Assembly: GCA_021298455.1 (NCBI GenBank) | Contig: JAJTFR010000002.1 | Span: forward strand, 1-64,000 | Reading direction: 5' to 3' | Length of the DNA stretch: 64,000 nucleotides | From: Sphingomonadales bacterium | GTDB lineage: Bacteria > Pseudomonadota > Alphaproteobacteria > Sphingomonadales > Sphingomonadaceae | In this document: positions 28,641-37,054 of the stretch, piece by piece | Position numbering within the stretch: the first letter of the stretch is position 1 | How the letters are laid out: each line of letters begins with the position of its first letter | Position numbers and translations under genes: made by a program | Notes under the pieces: model-generated | Told to the model about the DNA's origin: nothing | What the model saw: only the letters and a program-made list of their open reading frames with translations | Database searches by the model: none

Positions 28641-29468
28641 TTAGCGCACCACCGTACGAAGCTGGGCAATCATGCCGCCACCATTTTCGGGCGTGTCGTG
28701 ATAGGAAATCACAACTTCACCGCCACGGATCGCCGATGCTTCTTCGGGACTAAGCTGCAGTTCCACCTTGCGGCGTTCTATCTCGGGATAAATCGCAATG
28801 CCCTTTTGCACCAATAACGGTTCGGCCTGACCCGGTTTGGTGACGCGAAACTCACCATAGACCGAACGGTTGCCCTTTCGGGTTGCATCAAAGGCCAACA
28901 GCGGGCCATCCTCCCCCTGATCAAGGCGGGCATTGGCGAGTGCTGCTGTCACGCTCAATTCGCCCTTACGAATAATAACCGGAATTGCGATACCATAGAG
29001 AGGAATGAGCTGGATCTTCACCTCGTTCGTTGCCGTTTCTTCAGTCACGGCATTGGTCTTTGGGACGGCGCGAAACAACATGTGCACGCGATATTCCCCG
29101 TCTGGCAGGCCTTCGGCCGCATTCAGCCCGATACGTATCGATTGCGGCTGGTTGGGAAGCAGGGTCACCCGACGCGGCGCATAGCGGACGAGGCCAAGCG
29201 CAGCTTTTTCTGCTTCACTGGTTGAAGCTGTGTCGATGTCGACCAACTCCCCCATTTCGGACATCCGCTTTATCTCTAACGTAATCCGGTAGGTGGTTTC
29301 TTCGCTGCCGACATTGTTCAGGATGACCTGAGTTCCACGTTTTCCATCAAGAATGACGCGGGTGGGGGCGACAAGGAGATCGCCCGATGCATGGACTGGT
29401 GACGCAGATGTCATAAGGACGGCAAGGCCGCCCAGCGCCCACGCGAAAGCTTTGCGCAAAATAGTCAT
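28641..29468 (-). CDS. Periplasmic pilus-assembly chaperone
   Basis: 275 residues. Signal peptide (about 1-27, ending V-H-A). Two immunoglobulin-like domains of the PapD superfamily: D-L-L-V-A-P-T-R-V-I-L-D near the start, then P-R-R-V-T-L-L-P-N-Q-P-Q-S-I-R-I in domain 1 and I-P-L-Y-G-I-A-I-P-V-I-I-R before domain 2. Family role: cap and fold pilin subunits by donor-strand complementation. It lies between the DUF4402 pilin (upstream, behind a terminator) and the usher-like gene 33 bases downstream. Confidence 0.8.
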   Translation of the reverse strand: MTILRKAFAWALGGLAVLMTSASPVHASGDLLVAPTRVILDGKRGTQVILNNVGSEETTYRITLEIKRMSEMGELVDIDTASTSEAEKAALGLVRYAPRRVTLLPNQPQSIRIGLNAAEGLPDGEYRVHMLFRAVPKTNAVTEETATNEVKIQLIPLYGIAIPVIIRKGELSVTAALANARLDQGEDGPLLAFDATRKGNRSVYGEFRVTKPGQAEPLLVQKGIAIYPEIERRKVELQLSPEEASAIRGGEVVISYHDTPENGGGMIAQLRTVVR

Positions 29469-29576
29469 AATGGTTTCATGCCCGATCTGGTCCGTTCCGG
29501 CCTGGTCTGCCGGTCTTCTGATCCATTTCGGATTATCAGGACATGGTTACCAAGCTGCTAACGCTGCCCGGCAGGC

Positions 29577-29611
29577 AAAGAAAAACCCCGGCTGCACACG
29601 GCAACCGGGGT
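29577..29611 (-). terminator. Strong terminator between pilin and chaperone genes
   Basis: On the minus strand ACCCCGG pairs with CCGGGGT (29585-29591 with 29605-29611). The stem extends inward through TTGC/GCAG to a five-base loop and is followed by TTTTTCTTT. It lies 41 bases after the pilin stop and about 110 bases before the chaperone start, so it should end most pilin transcripts. Confidence 0.85.
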
Positions 29612-29651
29612 CTGAAATGATTGATCAGGCGGCAATCCCGCCCGGCATATC

Positions 29652-30155
29652 TTATTGATATTCAGCGGTTACATCGAACGAACCGACATAGGTGCCCGCA
29701 GCCTGGTTGGCACCAAGCGAAATCGTGCCGCCAACGTAAACTGTCTGCAGCGAAGCCGAGCTGAAAAGAATGCTGCTGTTCGAAAGCGTCAGGCCCGACA
29801 ACGGAATCGAGTTGGTACCCGAAGTCAAGGGCGACGGATTGCCGACGCTCAGCGCGATCGTCTCTCCGTTAGTGGCCTGGGTTACCTGAAAGCTGGCGGA
29901 CGAACCACCGCCGATCGGAATGACGCCCGAACCAACGGGAACTGCCGTAGCGGTCGGTGCCAGCGTAACGGTGCCGCCTGCAGCCGAAGCGGCAACAATG
30001 CCAAAGTTGAGGTCACTGACAGCCGACAGCTGCACGGCTGCAAGCACCTGCACGGTGGCATCGGCCTGTTCGGTGGCGGCATAAGCGGCGTTGGATGCCA
30101 TGCTTGCGGCAAGTACTGCGCCCGCAACTGCGAGCTTCATCTTTTTGATCATCAT
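29652..30155 (-). CDS. DUF4402-family pilin-like secreted protein
   Basis: 167 residues from the first of two tandem ATGs (30155, 30152), with AAGGA just upstream. Signal peptide about 1-26 (ending A-Y-A). The mature part has low complexity in Ala, Ser, Thr, Gly and Val. It carries the DUF4402 marks: L-N-F-G-I-V near the start, two alternating beta halves and the C-terminal G-T-Y-V-G-S-F-D-V-T-A-E-Y. No cysteines. It is the probable major subunit of the chaperone-usher type cluster downstream. Confidence 0.82.
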   Translation of the reverse strand: MMIKKMKLAVAGAVLAASMASNAAYAATEQADATVQVLAAVQLSAVSDLNFGIVAASAAGGTVTLAPTATAVPVGSGVIPIGGGSSASFQVTQATNGETIALSVGNPSPLTSGTNSIPLSGLTLSNSSILFSSASLQTVYVGGTISLGANQAAGTYVGSFDVTAEYQ

Positions 30156-30248
30156 CTGGTCCTTTTGCGACGAACGAAAATTCGGAATGCCCCACTGCAT
30201 TCATCATCGCTTTTGGCAGGCAAACCATAAAAGCACGCTTCGGCTTAT

Positions 30249-30313
30249 GGTTAACGCCAAAATAGGAATTTTTCAGATTTTGATTTAGAAACAGTATCTT
30301 GGTTGGTTAACGC
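30249..30313. promoter_or_regulatory. Repeated 9-mer GGTTAACGC upstream of the pilin gene
   Basis: GGTTAACGC occurs at 30249-30257 and again at 30305-30313, 56 bases apart, in the AT-rich gap between the parB 3' end and the pilin start. The first copy is preceded by AT (ATGGTTAA, a CtrA-like half-site on the other strand). Candidate regulator site; by eye only. Confidence 0.3.
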
Positions 30314-30347
30314 TGTGAATCTAGCGCCAGATTTACAGCCATTTAGA

Positions 30348-31292
30348 TCAGAATTGCTCGCCTGTGAGCCGCTGGCACAGCATGTCGAGCTGATCAAGGC
30401 TGCGATATTCAAAAGTCACCGCACCAGCTCCACCCGAACCATCATGGACGATTCGTACCTTAAGACCGAGAAGGTCGCCCAAATGCTGCTCCACGGCGCG
30501 AATATCGGCATCGCCGCCGCCCGCATCGATTCGCGGCTTGGCTACCTTGCCTTCTTCAACGCGGGACTTGCGCACGAGGGCCTCGGTCTGCCGGACCGAA
30601 AGTCCCTGCTTCAAGACAATCGCCGCCAGACGGGCGCTATCATCCGACCCGAGAAGCGCACGCGCATGACCCATGCTGATTTTGCCCTCAACCACCAGTT
30701 CGCGGACAAGCACCGGCAGGTCGAGAAGGCGCATCATATTTGCCACATGGCTACGCGATTTCTCGACGATCGCGGCTAGCTCGCTCTGGCTATGACCGAA
30801 ATCCTGGCAGAGTTTGCGATAGGCCTCTGCTTCTTCAATAGGGTTCAGATCCTGGCGCTGAATGTTTTCGATGAGCGCAATTTCGAGCGTCTCTTCGTCC
30901 GAAAGCTCCCGCACGATCGCTTTGACATTGTGCAGTTGCGCTCGCTGCGCCGCACGCCAACGCCGTTCGCCGGCAACAATCTGGTATCCCGCACCATGTG
31001 GACGAACGAGAATCGGCTGGATCAAACCGTGCCGTTTCAGGCTCGCCGCCAGTTCCTGAAGCGATTCCTCGCTGAAATGGCGGCGCGGCTGTGCCGGATT
31101 CGGGTGGATATCGGCAATCGCAATAGTGCTTACGCCTTCTGTATTGGTCGGAGGCGTACCAACGGGCCTCTCTGTTGAGCCACCGCCCGCAACACGATCG
31201 GCCGTTCGATCGAGTGAGACCTCGCCCAAAAGGGCATCAAGTCCGCGCCCAAGACCCATCTTCTTGCGCAATGGCTTTTCAGTGTCGCTCAC
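30348..31292 (-). CDS. parB: Chromosome-partitioning protein ParB
   Basis: 314 residues. An N-terminal G-L-G-R-G-L-D-A-L-L ParA-interaction motif, the CTP-binding G-E-R-R-W-R-A-A box (about 107-114), E-N-I-Q-R-Q-D-L-N-P-I-E-E-A, the helix-turn-helix G-H-S-Q-S-E-L-A-A-I-V-E-K-S-R-S-H, and a C-terminal dimer domain. It binds parS and spreads as a CTP clamp. GTG start overlapping the parA stop (GTGA). Three parS sites lie 1.4-3.4 kb upstream. Confidence 0.97.
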   Translation of the reverse strand: MSDTEKPLRKKMGLGRGLDALLGEVSLDRTADRVAGGGSTERPVGTPPTNTEGVSTIAIADIHPNPAQPRRHFSEESLQELAASLKRHGLIQPILVRPHGAGYQIVAGERRWRAAQRAQLHNVKAIVRELSDEETLEIALIENIQRQDLNPIEEAEAYRKLCQDFGHSQSELAAIVEKSRSHVANMMRLLDLPVLVRELVVEGKISMGHARALLGSDDSARLAAIVLKQGLSVRQTEALVRKSRVEEGKVAKPRIDAGGGDADIRAVEQHLGDLLGLKVRIVHDGSGGAGAVTFEYRSLDQLDMLCQRLTGEQF

Positions 31293-32071
31293 GCAGCCAA
31301 TTCCTTCGAGGCGGGTAGGCGGCCGATCAGCTCTCGCGCCAAACCCATATAGGCTTCCGATCCCGAACAGCGATGATCATAGATCAGCGCCGGCAAACCG
31401 TGACTGGGCGCCTCTGACAGACGGACATTGCGCGGTATTACCGTGTCAAACACCAATCCGCCGAGGCAGTTTCGAACATCTTCAGCAACCTGATCAGTCA
31501 GGCGGTTGCGACGGTCGAACATGGTCAACGCAATGCCAAGGATCGAAAGCGAGGAATTGAAGCGATTCTGGATGCGCTCGACCGTTTGCAACAGTTGGCT
31601 GAGCCCTTCCAATGCGAAAAATTCACACTGCAGCGGAACAAGGATCGAATCGGCCGCAACCAGCGCATTAATCGTCAACATGCCGAGTGAAGGCGGACAA
31701 TCAATCAGACAGACATCCCAGCGCGCCTCATCCTCCGCCAATGCTTTTTGCAATTTGTGCGCCCGGTCGGCATGGTCGACCAGTTCAACTTCGGTACCCG
31801 AAAGATCCACCGTTGCAGGCAGCAGATCAAGCCCGGGAATCATGGTTTTTACAACAGCCTCAGCCAGCGTCGCATCGCCCATCAGCAGATCATAGCTGCT
31901 ATATTTGCGGTCCGATGCGTTAACGCCAAGCCCCGTCGACGCATTGCCCTGGGGGTCGAGGTCGATCAGCAGACAGCGCCGACCACAAGCCGCAAGCGCG
32001 GTAGCGAGGTTGATTGCGGTCGTGGTCTTTCCCACGCCACCCTTCTGGTTCGCTATGGCGATCCGGATCAT
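31289..32071 (-). CDS. parA: Chromosome-partitioning ATPase ParA
   Basis: 260 residues. Deviant Walker A K-G-G-V-G-K-T-T-T (about 10-18), D-L-D-P-Q-G-N-A (A' motif), C-L-I-D-C-P-P-S-L (Walker B). It binds non-specific DNA as an ATP dimer and pulls ParB-parS complexes. ATG at 32071. In the repaired frame, the rsmG stop would overlap this start by ATGA, as in related genomes. Confidence 0.97.
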   Translation of the reverse strand: MIRIAIANQKGGVGKTTTAINLATALAACGRRCLLIDLDPQGNASTGLGVNASDRKYSSYDLLMGDATLAEAVVKTMIPGLDLLPATVDLSGTEVELVDHADRAHKLQKALAEDEARWDVCLIDCPPSLGMLTINALVAADSILVPLQCEFFALEGLSQLLQTVERIQNRFNSSLSILGIALTMFDRRNRLTDQVAEDVRNCLGGLVFDTVIPRNVRLSEAPSHGLPALIYDHRCSGSEAYMGLARELIGRLPASKELAA

Positions 32072-32720
32072 CGTTTCCGCCGTCCTTTCATGCTGGCCCT
32101 CGGGCGCTCACCCAAAACATGACCAACCAATATTCCCGCTTCGCTATCGGTAATGCTGGTTTCGACGTTGAAGTCGAGATTCCATCGTCCGTGCGCCTCA
32201 TGCAATTCCTTCCGGCATTTTTGCCCTTTGGTAACAACCATAAGGTCTTTACTGTGGAAAATCGGACGGCGAGGTCAAGCAACAGGGGCAAAGGGGCAAA
32301 GGCACGTGCCGAAATGACCGAAAATGGGGCAGTTTCTACGCGTTCGATCGACGAACCTGCAACGCATACCCGATCATTTAGTCCGAGAAAATCCACTGCC
32401 CGCGAAAGATAGTCAATACGACGGGCCCGCGATTCGACCAAAGTAACGCGATGATCGCTGAGCAACGCAATGACGAGGCCAGGAAAGCCCGCGCCTGATC
32501 CTAGGTCAATCCAGCTTCCCGTCTTTTCGGCAAAGCGCAGCAATTGGGCACTGTCGACGATGTGACGCGCCCAGATAAGGTTGAGAGTCGCGGCAGATAT
32601 CAAATTTTGCAGCTTGGCCTCTTCGATTAGGAAAGCGACAAACGCCCCCAGCTTTTCCTCTGTTTCACGTGAAACATCGAGATTGGCCGACAACCATAGA
32701 CGCGCTTCATCTTCCGTCAT
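32068..32720 (-). CDS. rsmG: 16S rRNA m7G527 methyltransferase with a C-terminal frameshift
   Basis: The first 170 residues are a normal Rsm[17 protein letters not shown] loop (about 70-82), V-E-S-R-A-R-R, and S-A-R-A-F-A-P-L. After L-L-P-K-G-K-N-A-G the frame used runs to a stop at 32088 with an unrelated tail. In the other frame the sequence continues as a typical RsmG C-terminus (E-L-H-E-A-H-G-R-W and then [13 protein letters not shown]) to a TGA at 32068-32070 that overlaps parA. A single missing base near 32207-32213 explains this. parS lies near the 5' end. Confidence 0.9.
32661..32676. other. parS: parS centromere site 1 (inside rsmG)
   Basis: TGTTTCACGTGAAACA, a perfect 16-base palindrome identical to the bacterial parS consensus. 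It encodes V-S-R-E-T of RsmG. Confidence 0.95.
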
Positions 32721-34606
32721 GCCGCTTGCTTTGCCTGCGCCGCACGGCGAGCGTGCACCAAGATCGCGGCAAGTGCGGCCGGCGTAATTCCACGAATACG
32801 ACTGGCCGCTGCCAAAGTTTCGGGTCTGGCCACTGTCAACCGTTCAACCATCTCGTTTGAAAGACCAGCCATCGAACCATAGTCGATTTCGTCCGGAATA
32901 CGCATCTGCTCATTGGCGGCAAGATCGCGCAATTCGGCCGCCTGCCGGTCCACATAGGGTGCGTAACGACCGTCCTGTTCCAACTCACCAATGATCGCAT
33001 CATCCCCATGACAAGCTGTTTCACGTGAAACATCCAATAGGGACGAAAGCGCCACGTCGGGAAAGCGCAACCAGTCAAACAAGGGCATTTTTCCTGAATC
33101 GCGCTTCACCGGAATGCCATTTGCAATCAGTTGATCCGCACTCGCATCTTCGCGCAAAGCTTCACGAAGCTGGCTTTTGCGTTCCTCGCGCGCGGTAAAG
33201 GCCCGCAGACGACCTTCCCCAGCAGCTCCGGCGGCAATAGCAAGCGGCGTCAGTCGTGTGCCCGCATTGTCAGCCCGCAGCCGCAAGCGGTACTCAGCAC
33301 GCGCGGTCAGCATGCGGTAAGGCTCCGTCACACCATGCAGCACAAGATCATCGACCATCACCGCAATATAGCTGTTGGAACGAACGAGCGCAGGAAAGTC
33401 TCGATTCAGAACCTGGCAAGCCGCGCCTATCCCTGCAACCAAGCCTTGGGCCGCAGCCTCTTCATATCCAGTCGTGCCATTGATCTGGCCGGCGCAATAC
33501 AAGCCTTCAAATCCCCGGACCGCGAGCCGACGATCTAAGGCGCGCGGGTCTATATGGTCATATTCAACTGCATAGCCCGGAACGACCATTTCGACCTGTT
33601 GCAGCCCAGCCATCGACCGCAACATTGCCAGCTGTACATCAGTCGGCAGTGATGTCGAAATCCCGTTGGGATAGATGAGGTGCGATTGCAGTCCCTCCGG
33701 CTCAAGGAAAACCTGATGCCCTTCGCGATCGCCAAAGCGGAAAATCTTGTCCTCGATCGAAGGGCAATAACGCGGCCCCTGCCCTTGGATTGCACCTCCG
33801 AAAAGCGGTGATCGATCAAGGCCGCTGCGGATGATGTCGTGCGTTTGATTATTCGTTCGCGTGATTGCACAATATAATTGCGGAACCATACGCCGTGCCG
33901 TCATCGCAGACATTGTCCAGCCGTCGTCATCGGATGGCTGTTCTTCCAGTTGCGCCCAGTCCATCGTCCGACCATCGAGTCGCGGCGGCGTCCCCGTTTT
34001 CAATCGCGCCATGGGCAACTGACTGCCGCGAATCTGCTCAGCCAACTTCAAGGCGGAGGCTTCGCCGATACGGCCACCAGTAAGCCGCTCCTCTCCGCGA
34101 AATAATGTTCCGCCCAGAAATGTGCCCGTGCACAATATCACCGCATAGGCCGAAATTTCGGAACCATCAGACAAGACCAGTCCAGCAATGCTGCGATCAC
34201 TGCCGGGTGCAAAACGCAACGCTGCCACCTCACCCTCAACGATCGCCAAATCAGCTGTTCCCGCTAGCTGCCGATGGATCGACTGTCGGAACAATTTCCG
34301 GTCGGCTTGGATCCGGGGTCCTTGGACCGCTGCGCCCTTTGATGCATTGAGCATTCGATAATGGATCGCCGCCTCATCAGCCGCGCGGGCGATCAATCCG
34401 TCAAATGCATCGACTTCGCGAACAAGATGGCCTTTGCCCAAGCCGCCAATCGCAGGATTGCACGACATGGCACCGATTGTATCACGTTCGAAACTGACCA
34501 AGGCGACACGCGCGCCCATGCGCGCAGCCACAGCCGCTGCCTCAACACCGGCATGGCCGCCACCAACTACAAGAACATCAAAATCGGGCTTTGCAGTGCA
34601 GGACAT
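32717..34606 (-). CDS. mnmG: tRNA uridine-5-carboxymethylaminomethyl modification enzyme MnmG
   Basis: 629 residues, full length. FAD-binding [10 protein letters not shown] (about 15-24), [25 protein letters not shown] and the C-terminal [11 protein letters not shown] helical domain. With MnmE it modifies the wobble uridine of several tRNAs. It overlaps rsmG by four bases; an internal parS site sits at 33017. The order mnmE-mnmG-rsmG-parA-parB is the classic origin-proximal cluster. Confidence 0.97.
   Translation of the reverse strand: MSCTAKPDFDVLVVGGGHAGVEAAAVAARMGARVALVSFERDTIGAMSCNPAIGGLGKGHLVREVDAFDGLIARAADEAAIHYRMLNASKGAAVQGPRIQADRKLFRQSIHRQLAGTADLAIVEGEVAALRFAPGSDRSIAGLVLSDGSEISAYAVILCTGTFLGGTLFRGEERLTGGRIGEASALKLAEQIRGSQLPMARLKTGTPPRLDGRTMDWAQLEEQPSDDDGWTMSAMTARRMVPQLYCAITRTNNQTHDIIRSGLDRSPLFGGAIQGQGPRYCPSIEDKIFRFGDREGHQVFLEPEGLQSHLIYPNGISTSLPTDVQLAMLRSMAGLQQVEMVVPGYAVEYDHIDPRALDRRLAVRGFEGLYCAGQINGTTGYEEAAAQGLVAGIGAACQVLNRDFPALVRSNSYIAVMVDDLVLHGVTEPYRMLTARAEYRLRLRADNAGTRLTPLAIAAGAAGEGRLRAFTAREERKSQLREALREDASADQLIANGIPVKRDSGKMPLFDWLRFPDVALSSLLDVSRETACHGDDAIIGELEQDGRYAPYVDRQAAELRDLAANEQMRIPDEIDYGSMAGLSNEMVERLTVARPETLAAASRIRGITPAALAAILVHARRAAQAKQAA
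33017..33032. other. parS: parS centromere site 2 (inside mnmG)
   Basis: A second exact copy of TGTTTCACGTGAAACA. It also encodes V-S-R-E-T, in the same reading register as site 1. Confidence 0.95.
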
Positions 34607-34654
34607 TATCGGTGCGCATAGCCTAAGCGGCGTGAGGCGTCAAAAGCTGTCGAT

Positions 34655-34670
34655 CTGTTCCACGTGGAAC
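34655..34670. other. parS: parS centromere site 3 (between mnmE and mnmG)
   Basis: TGTTCCACGTGGAACA, a perfect palindrome differing from the other two by a symmetric T-to-C/A-to-G pair. It lies in the 68-base gap between mnmE and mnmG. Confidence 0.85.
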
Positions 34671-34674
34671 ATCT

Positions 34675-35970
34675 TTACTTGCCGATACAAAAGCGACCGA
34701 ACAACGCGTCGAGCATGTCCTCGGTCCCAGCCCGGCCCGTCAACACATCAAATGCCAGCCGCGCCTGGCGCAGTTCTTCAGCGACAATCAGTAAATCCCT
34801 TGCGTCAGAGGCATGGTCAAGAAACAACGTAACAGACTGCAAGGCATGATGTTGACGTTCATTGAGCGCAAACATATCGGGCGGCGGCAATAGCGACCGA
34901 CCCAGCGCAACAATATCCCCAATCAGTGCCGCAACTCCCTCGCCTGTTAAGGCAGACAATCTGCGAGCGGTGGCGGATTTCACCACATGGGCAGGATCAT
35001 CGATGCGTCCTTCAATTTCGATACAATGGGAATGCGCGGGCGCCTCACCCTCGGCGCCGAGCCACAGCAAGATGTCGGCCTCAGCGATCATCCTTCTCGC
35101 GCGGTCAATTCCGATCACCTCAATGGCATCGCCGCTATCCGATCGCAGACCGGCGGTGTCGGCAAAGATGAAAGGAATGCCTTCAAATGCAGCGGGCACC
35201 TCGATCACATCACGCGTGGTGCCGGCAATGTCTGAAACGATGGCCGCTTCACGCGCCACCAGTGCGTTGAGCAGCGTTGACTTGCCGCTATTGGGTGGGC
35301 CGGCGAGCACCACCCGCAATCCATCGCGCAGTTTTTCTGCAACTGGCGCAGATAAATGCGCACCTATGGCACCACGTAATTGTTCACAACTATTTGTTAT
35401 TAATAAATAATCTTCGTCTCCAACGTCATCTTCATCGGAAAAGTCGATCAGCGCTTCAACCCGCGCGCACAGCTGCAACAAACTCTCCCGCCATTGTTCC
35501 ACCAGCCGGGTAAATGTGCCGCCTGCCATAGCCGCAGCGGCGCGACGTTGCCATTCGGTTTCAGCCGTCAGCAAATCAGCGAGACCCTCGGCTTCGTTAA
35601 GGTCGATCCTGCCATTGGCAAAGGCGCGGCGGGTAAACTCCCCAGCCTCAGCCATCCGCAATCCAGCTATGCGGCCGAGAGCAGTTTCAACGCCGCGCAC
35701 TACGGCTCGACCGCCATGCAGATGCAGTTCAACCAGATCCTCGCCAGTGGCCGTATCGGGCCCGGGAAATAGCAGAACCAGCGCCTCATCAAGCAGGCTG
35801 CCATCAAGCGGATCGATCAGACGACGCAACCCCGCCTGTCGCGGGGACGGCAATTTTCCCATAAGCGATTCCGCGGCGGCAACTGCTGCCGAACCACTGA
35901 TCCGGATGATCGCTATGGCCGCAGGGGGCGCGCCACTGGACAGCGCAAAGATCGTTTCGCCAAGCCCCAT
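34675..35970 (-). CDS. mnmE: tRNA uridine-5-carboxymethylaminomethyl modification GTPase MnmE
   Basis: 431 residues. The N-terminal tetrahydrofolate-binding domain has T-I-F-A-L-S-S-G; the G domain has G-P-P-N-S-G-K-S-T-L (about 222-231), I-A-G-T-T-R-D and D-T-A-G-L-R; the C-terminus ends F-C-I-G-K with the conserved Cys. The first P-loop residues are GPPNSGKS rather than GxPNVGKS. Partner of MnmG. A local AT-rich patch near 35390-35410 encodes L-L-I-T-N. Confidence 0.95.
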   Translation of the reverse strand: MGLGETIFALSSGAPPAAIAIIRISGSAAVAAAESLMGKLPSPRQAGLRRLIDPLDGSLLDEALVLLFPGPDTATGEDLVELHLHGGRAVVRGVETALGRIAGLRMAEAGEFTRRAFANGRIDLNEAEGLADLLTAETEWQRRAAAAMAGGTFTRLVEQWRESLLQLCARVEALIDFSDEDDVGDEDYLLITNSCEQLRGAIGAHLSAPVAEKLRDGLRVVLAGPPNSGKSTLLNALVAREAAIVSDIAGTTRDVIEVPAAFEGIPFIFADTAGLRSDSGDAIEVIGIDRARRMIAEADILLWLGAEGEAPAHSHCIEIEGRIDDPAHVVKSATARRLSALTGEGVAALIGDIVALGRSLLPPPDMFALNERQHHALQSVTLFLDHASDARDLLIVAEELRQARLAFDVLTGRAGTEDMLDALFGRFCIGK

Positions 35971-35979
35971 GAAATGCGG

Positions 35980-36231
35980 TTATTTCTTGTCTTTCGCGCC
36001 GAGACCGCCGCCGGCAAGTCCGCCCATCAGTCCCTTGATGAAATCCATGCTCTGATCACCCATTGGTACCCAGTTGCGGATCATCCCGTGTACCATTTCA
36101 GGAGTCAGCCCCTTGTCGGCAACCGCCTTCATCTTTTCCAAATAGACGTCGTGCACTTCGGAAAGATCTGGCAAGCCCACCAGGCGGCGAACTTCCTCTG
36201 GGGTCGTATCGACTTCGATGTTGAATTTCAT
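35980..36231 (-). CDS. DUF6489-family small protein
   Basis: 83 residues from the ATG at 36231 (GAGGCG upstream), giving the family N-terminus M-K-F-N-I-E-V-D-T-T-P-E-E-V-R-R-L-V-G-L-P-D-L. The C-terminus is Gly-rich (G-G-L-A-G-G-G-L-G-A-K-D-K-K). I recognise it as the sphingomonad/alphaproteobacterial DUF6489 family, function unknown. It sits nine bases upstream of mnmE on the same strand, so it is probably the first gene of that operon. Confidence 0.75.
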   Translation of the reverse strand: MKFNIEVDTTPEEVRRLVGLPDLSEVHDVYLEKMKAVADKGLTPEMVHGMIRNWVPMGDQSMDFIKGLMGGLAGGGLGAKDKK

Positions 36232-36283
36232 ATCGCCTCTTCCCAATTTGCTGGCTTAGGAGCCAAATAACCCGATTGTGGAA

Positions 36284-36297
36284 GGCACTATAGTGCC
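36284..36297. promoter_or_regulatory. 14-base perfect palindrome upstream of the dienelactone hydrolase
   Basis: GGCACTATAGTGCC, perfectly symmetric, 44 bases before the dienelactone hydrolase start and 53 bases before the divergent DUF6489 start. The centre contains TATAGT, a plausible -10. Candidate operator. Confidence 0.4.
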
Positions 36298-36340
36298 ATA
36301 AGCGCGGTCGGCAATTTTTTGATAGCAGGAGTGCACAATC

Positions 36341-37051
36341 ATGGGTGAAATGATCAAGATCCGCGCATTTGATGAAGACGCATTGTTCAACGCCTATGTT
36401 GCGAAACCGACGGGCAAGGCCAAAGCCGCAATGATTGTTATCCCTGAAATCTTCGGTGTAAATGAAGGCATAAGGCAGAAATGCGACAAATGGGCAGGCG
36501 CGGGCTATCTTGCCGTCGCCATCGACATTTTCTGGCGTTTTGCGCCGGGCGTCGAGCTCGATCCCGACGTAGAGGCGCAGTTGCAGGAAGCATTCGGTTA
36601 TTTCGGGCAATATGAACCCAATGACGGGGTCAAAGATATCGAAGCAGCCATCCACGCCATCCGTCGTGGAGAGCTCGGTGCGCCTGCGGTGCAAAAGGTA
36701 GGTTGCGTCGGTTACTGCCTGGGTGGTCGCCTCGCCTATATGGCTGCGGCGCGCACCGATATCGACGCATCGGTCGGCTATTATGGCGTCATGATCGACA
36801 CCATGCTCGACGAATCCCATGCGATTGCCAATCCACTGATGCTGCATATTCCAACAGCCGATCATTTTGTTGGCCCCGAAGCGCAGGCAGCGATCCATGC
36901 TGGTCTGGATTCACACCCGAAAGTCGTCTTACACGACTATCAGGGCCTGGATCACGGCTTTGCCGCTGAAATGGGCAACCGCCGTGATGAATCTGGCGCG
37001 CAGCTCGCAGATTCGCGAACGATTGCGTTTTTCGCGGAGCATCTGGGCTAG
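36341..37051 (+). CDS. Dienelactone hydrolase family protein
   Basis: 236 residues. The alpha/beta hydrolase triad is visible: nucleophile Cys in G-Y-C-L-G-G (about 125-130), Asp in P-T-A-D-H-F (about 170-175) and His in D-H-G-F (about 203-206); I-P-E-I-F-G-V-N carries the family Glu. This is the carboxymethylenebutenolidase group. AGGAG precedes the ATG. It is the only plus-strand gene between parB and oriC. No aromatic-degradation genes are nearby, so the substrate is unclear. Confidence 0.85.
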   Translation: MGEMIKIRAFDEDALFNAYVAKPTGKAKAAMIVIPEIFGVNEGIRQKCDKWAGAGYLAVAIDIFWRFAPGVELDPDVEAQLQEAFGYFGQYEPNDGVKDIEAAIHAIRRGELGAPAVQKVGCVGYCLGGRLAYMAAARTDIDASVGYYGVMIDTMLDESHAIANPLMLHIPTADHFVGPEAQAAIHAGLDSHPKVVLHDYQGLDHGFAAEMGNRRDESGAQLADSRTIAFFAEHLG

Positions 37052-37054
37052 GCT

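Noticed and set aside
35385-35412. AT-rich patch in mnmE as a second unwinding element or insertion scar
   Set aside because: It reads through normally as part of MnmE and has no DnaA boxes nearby.
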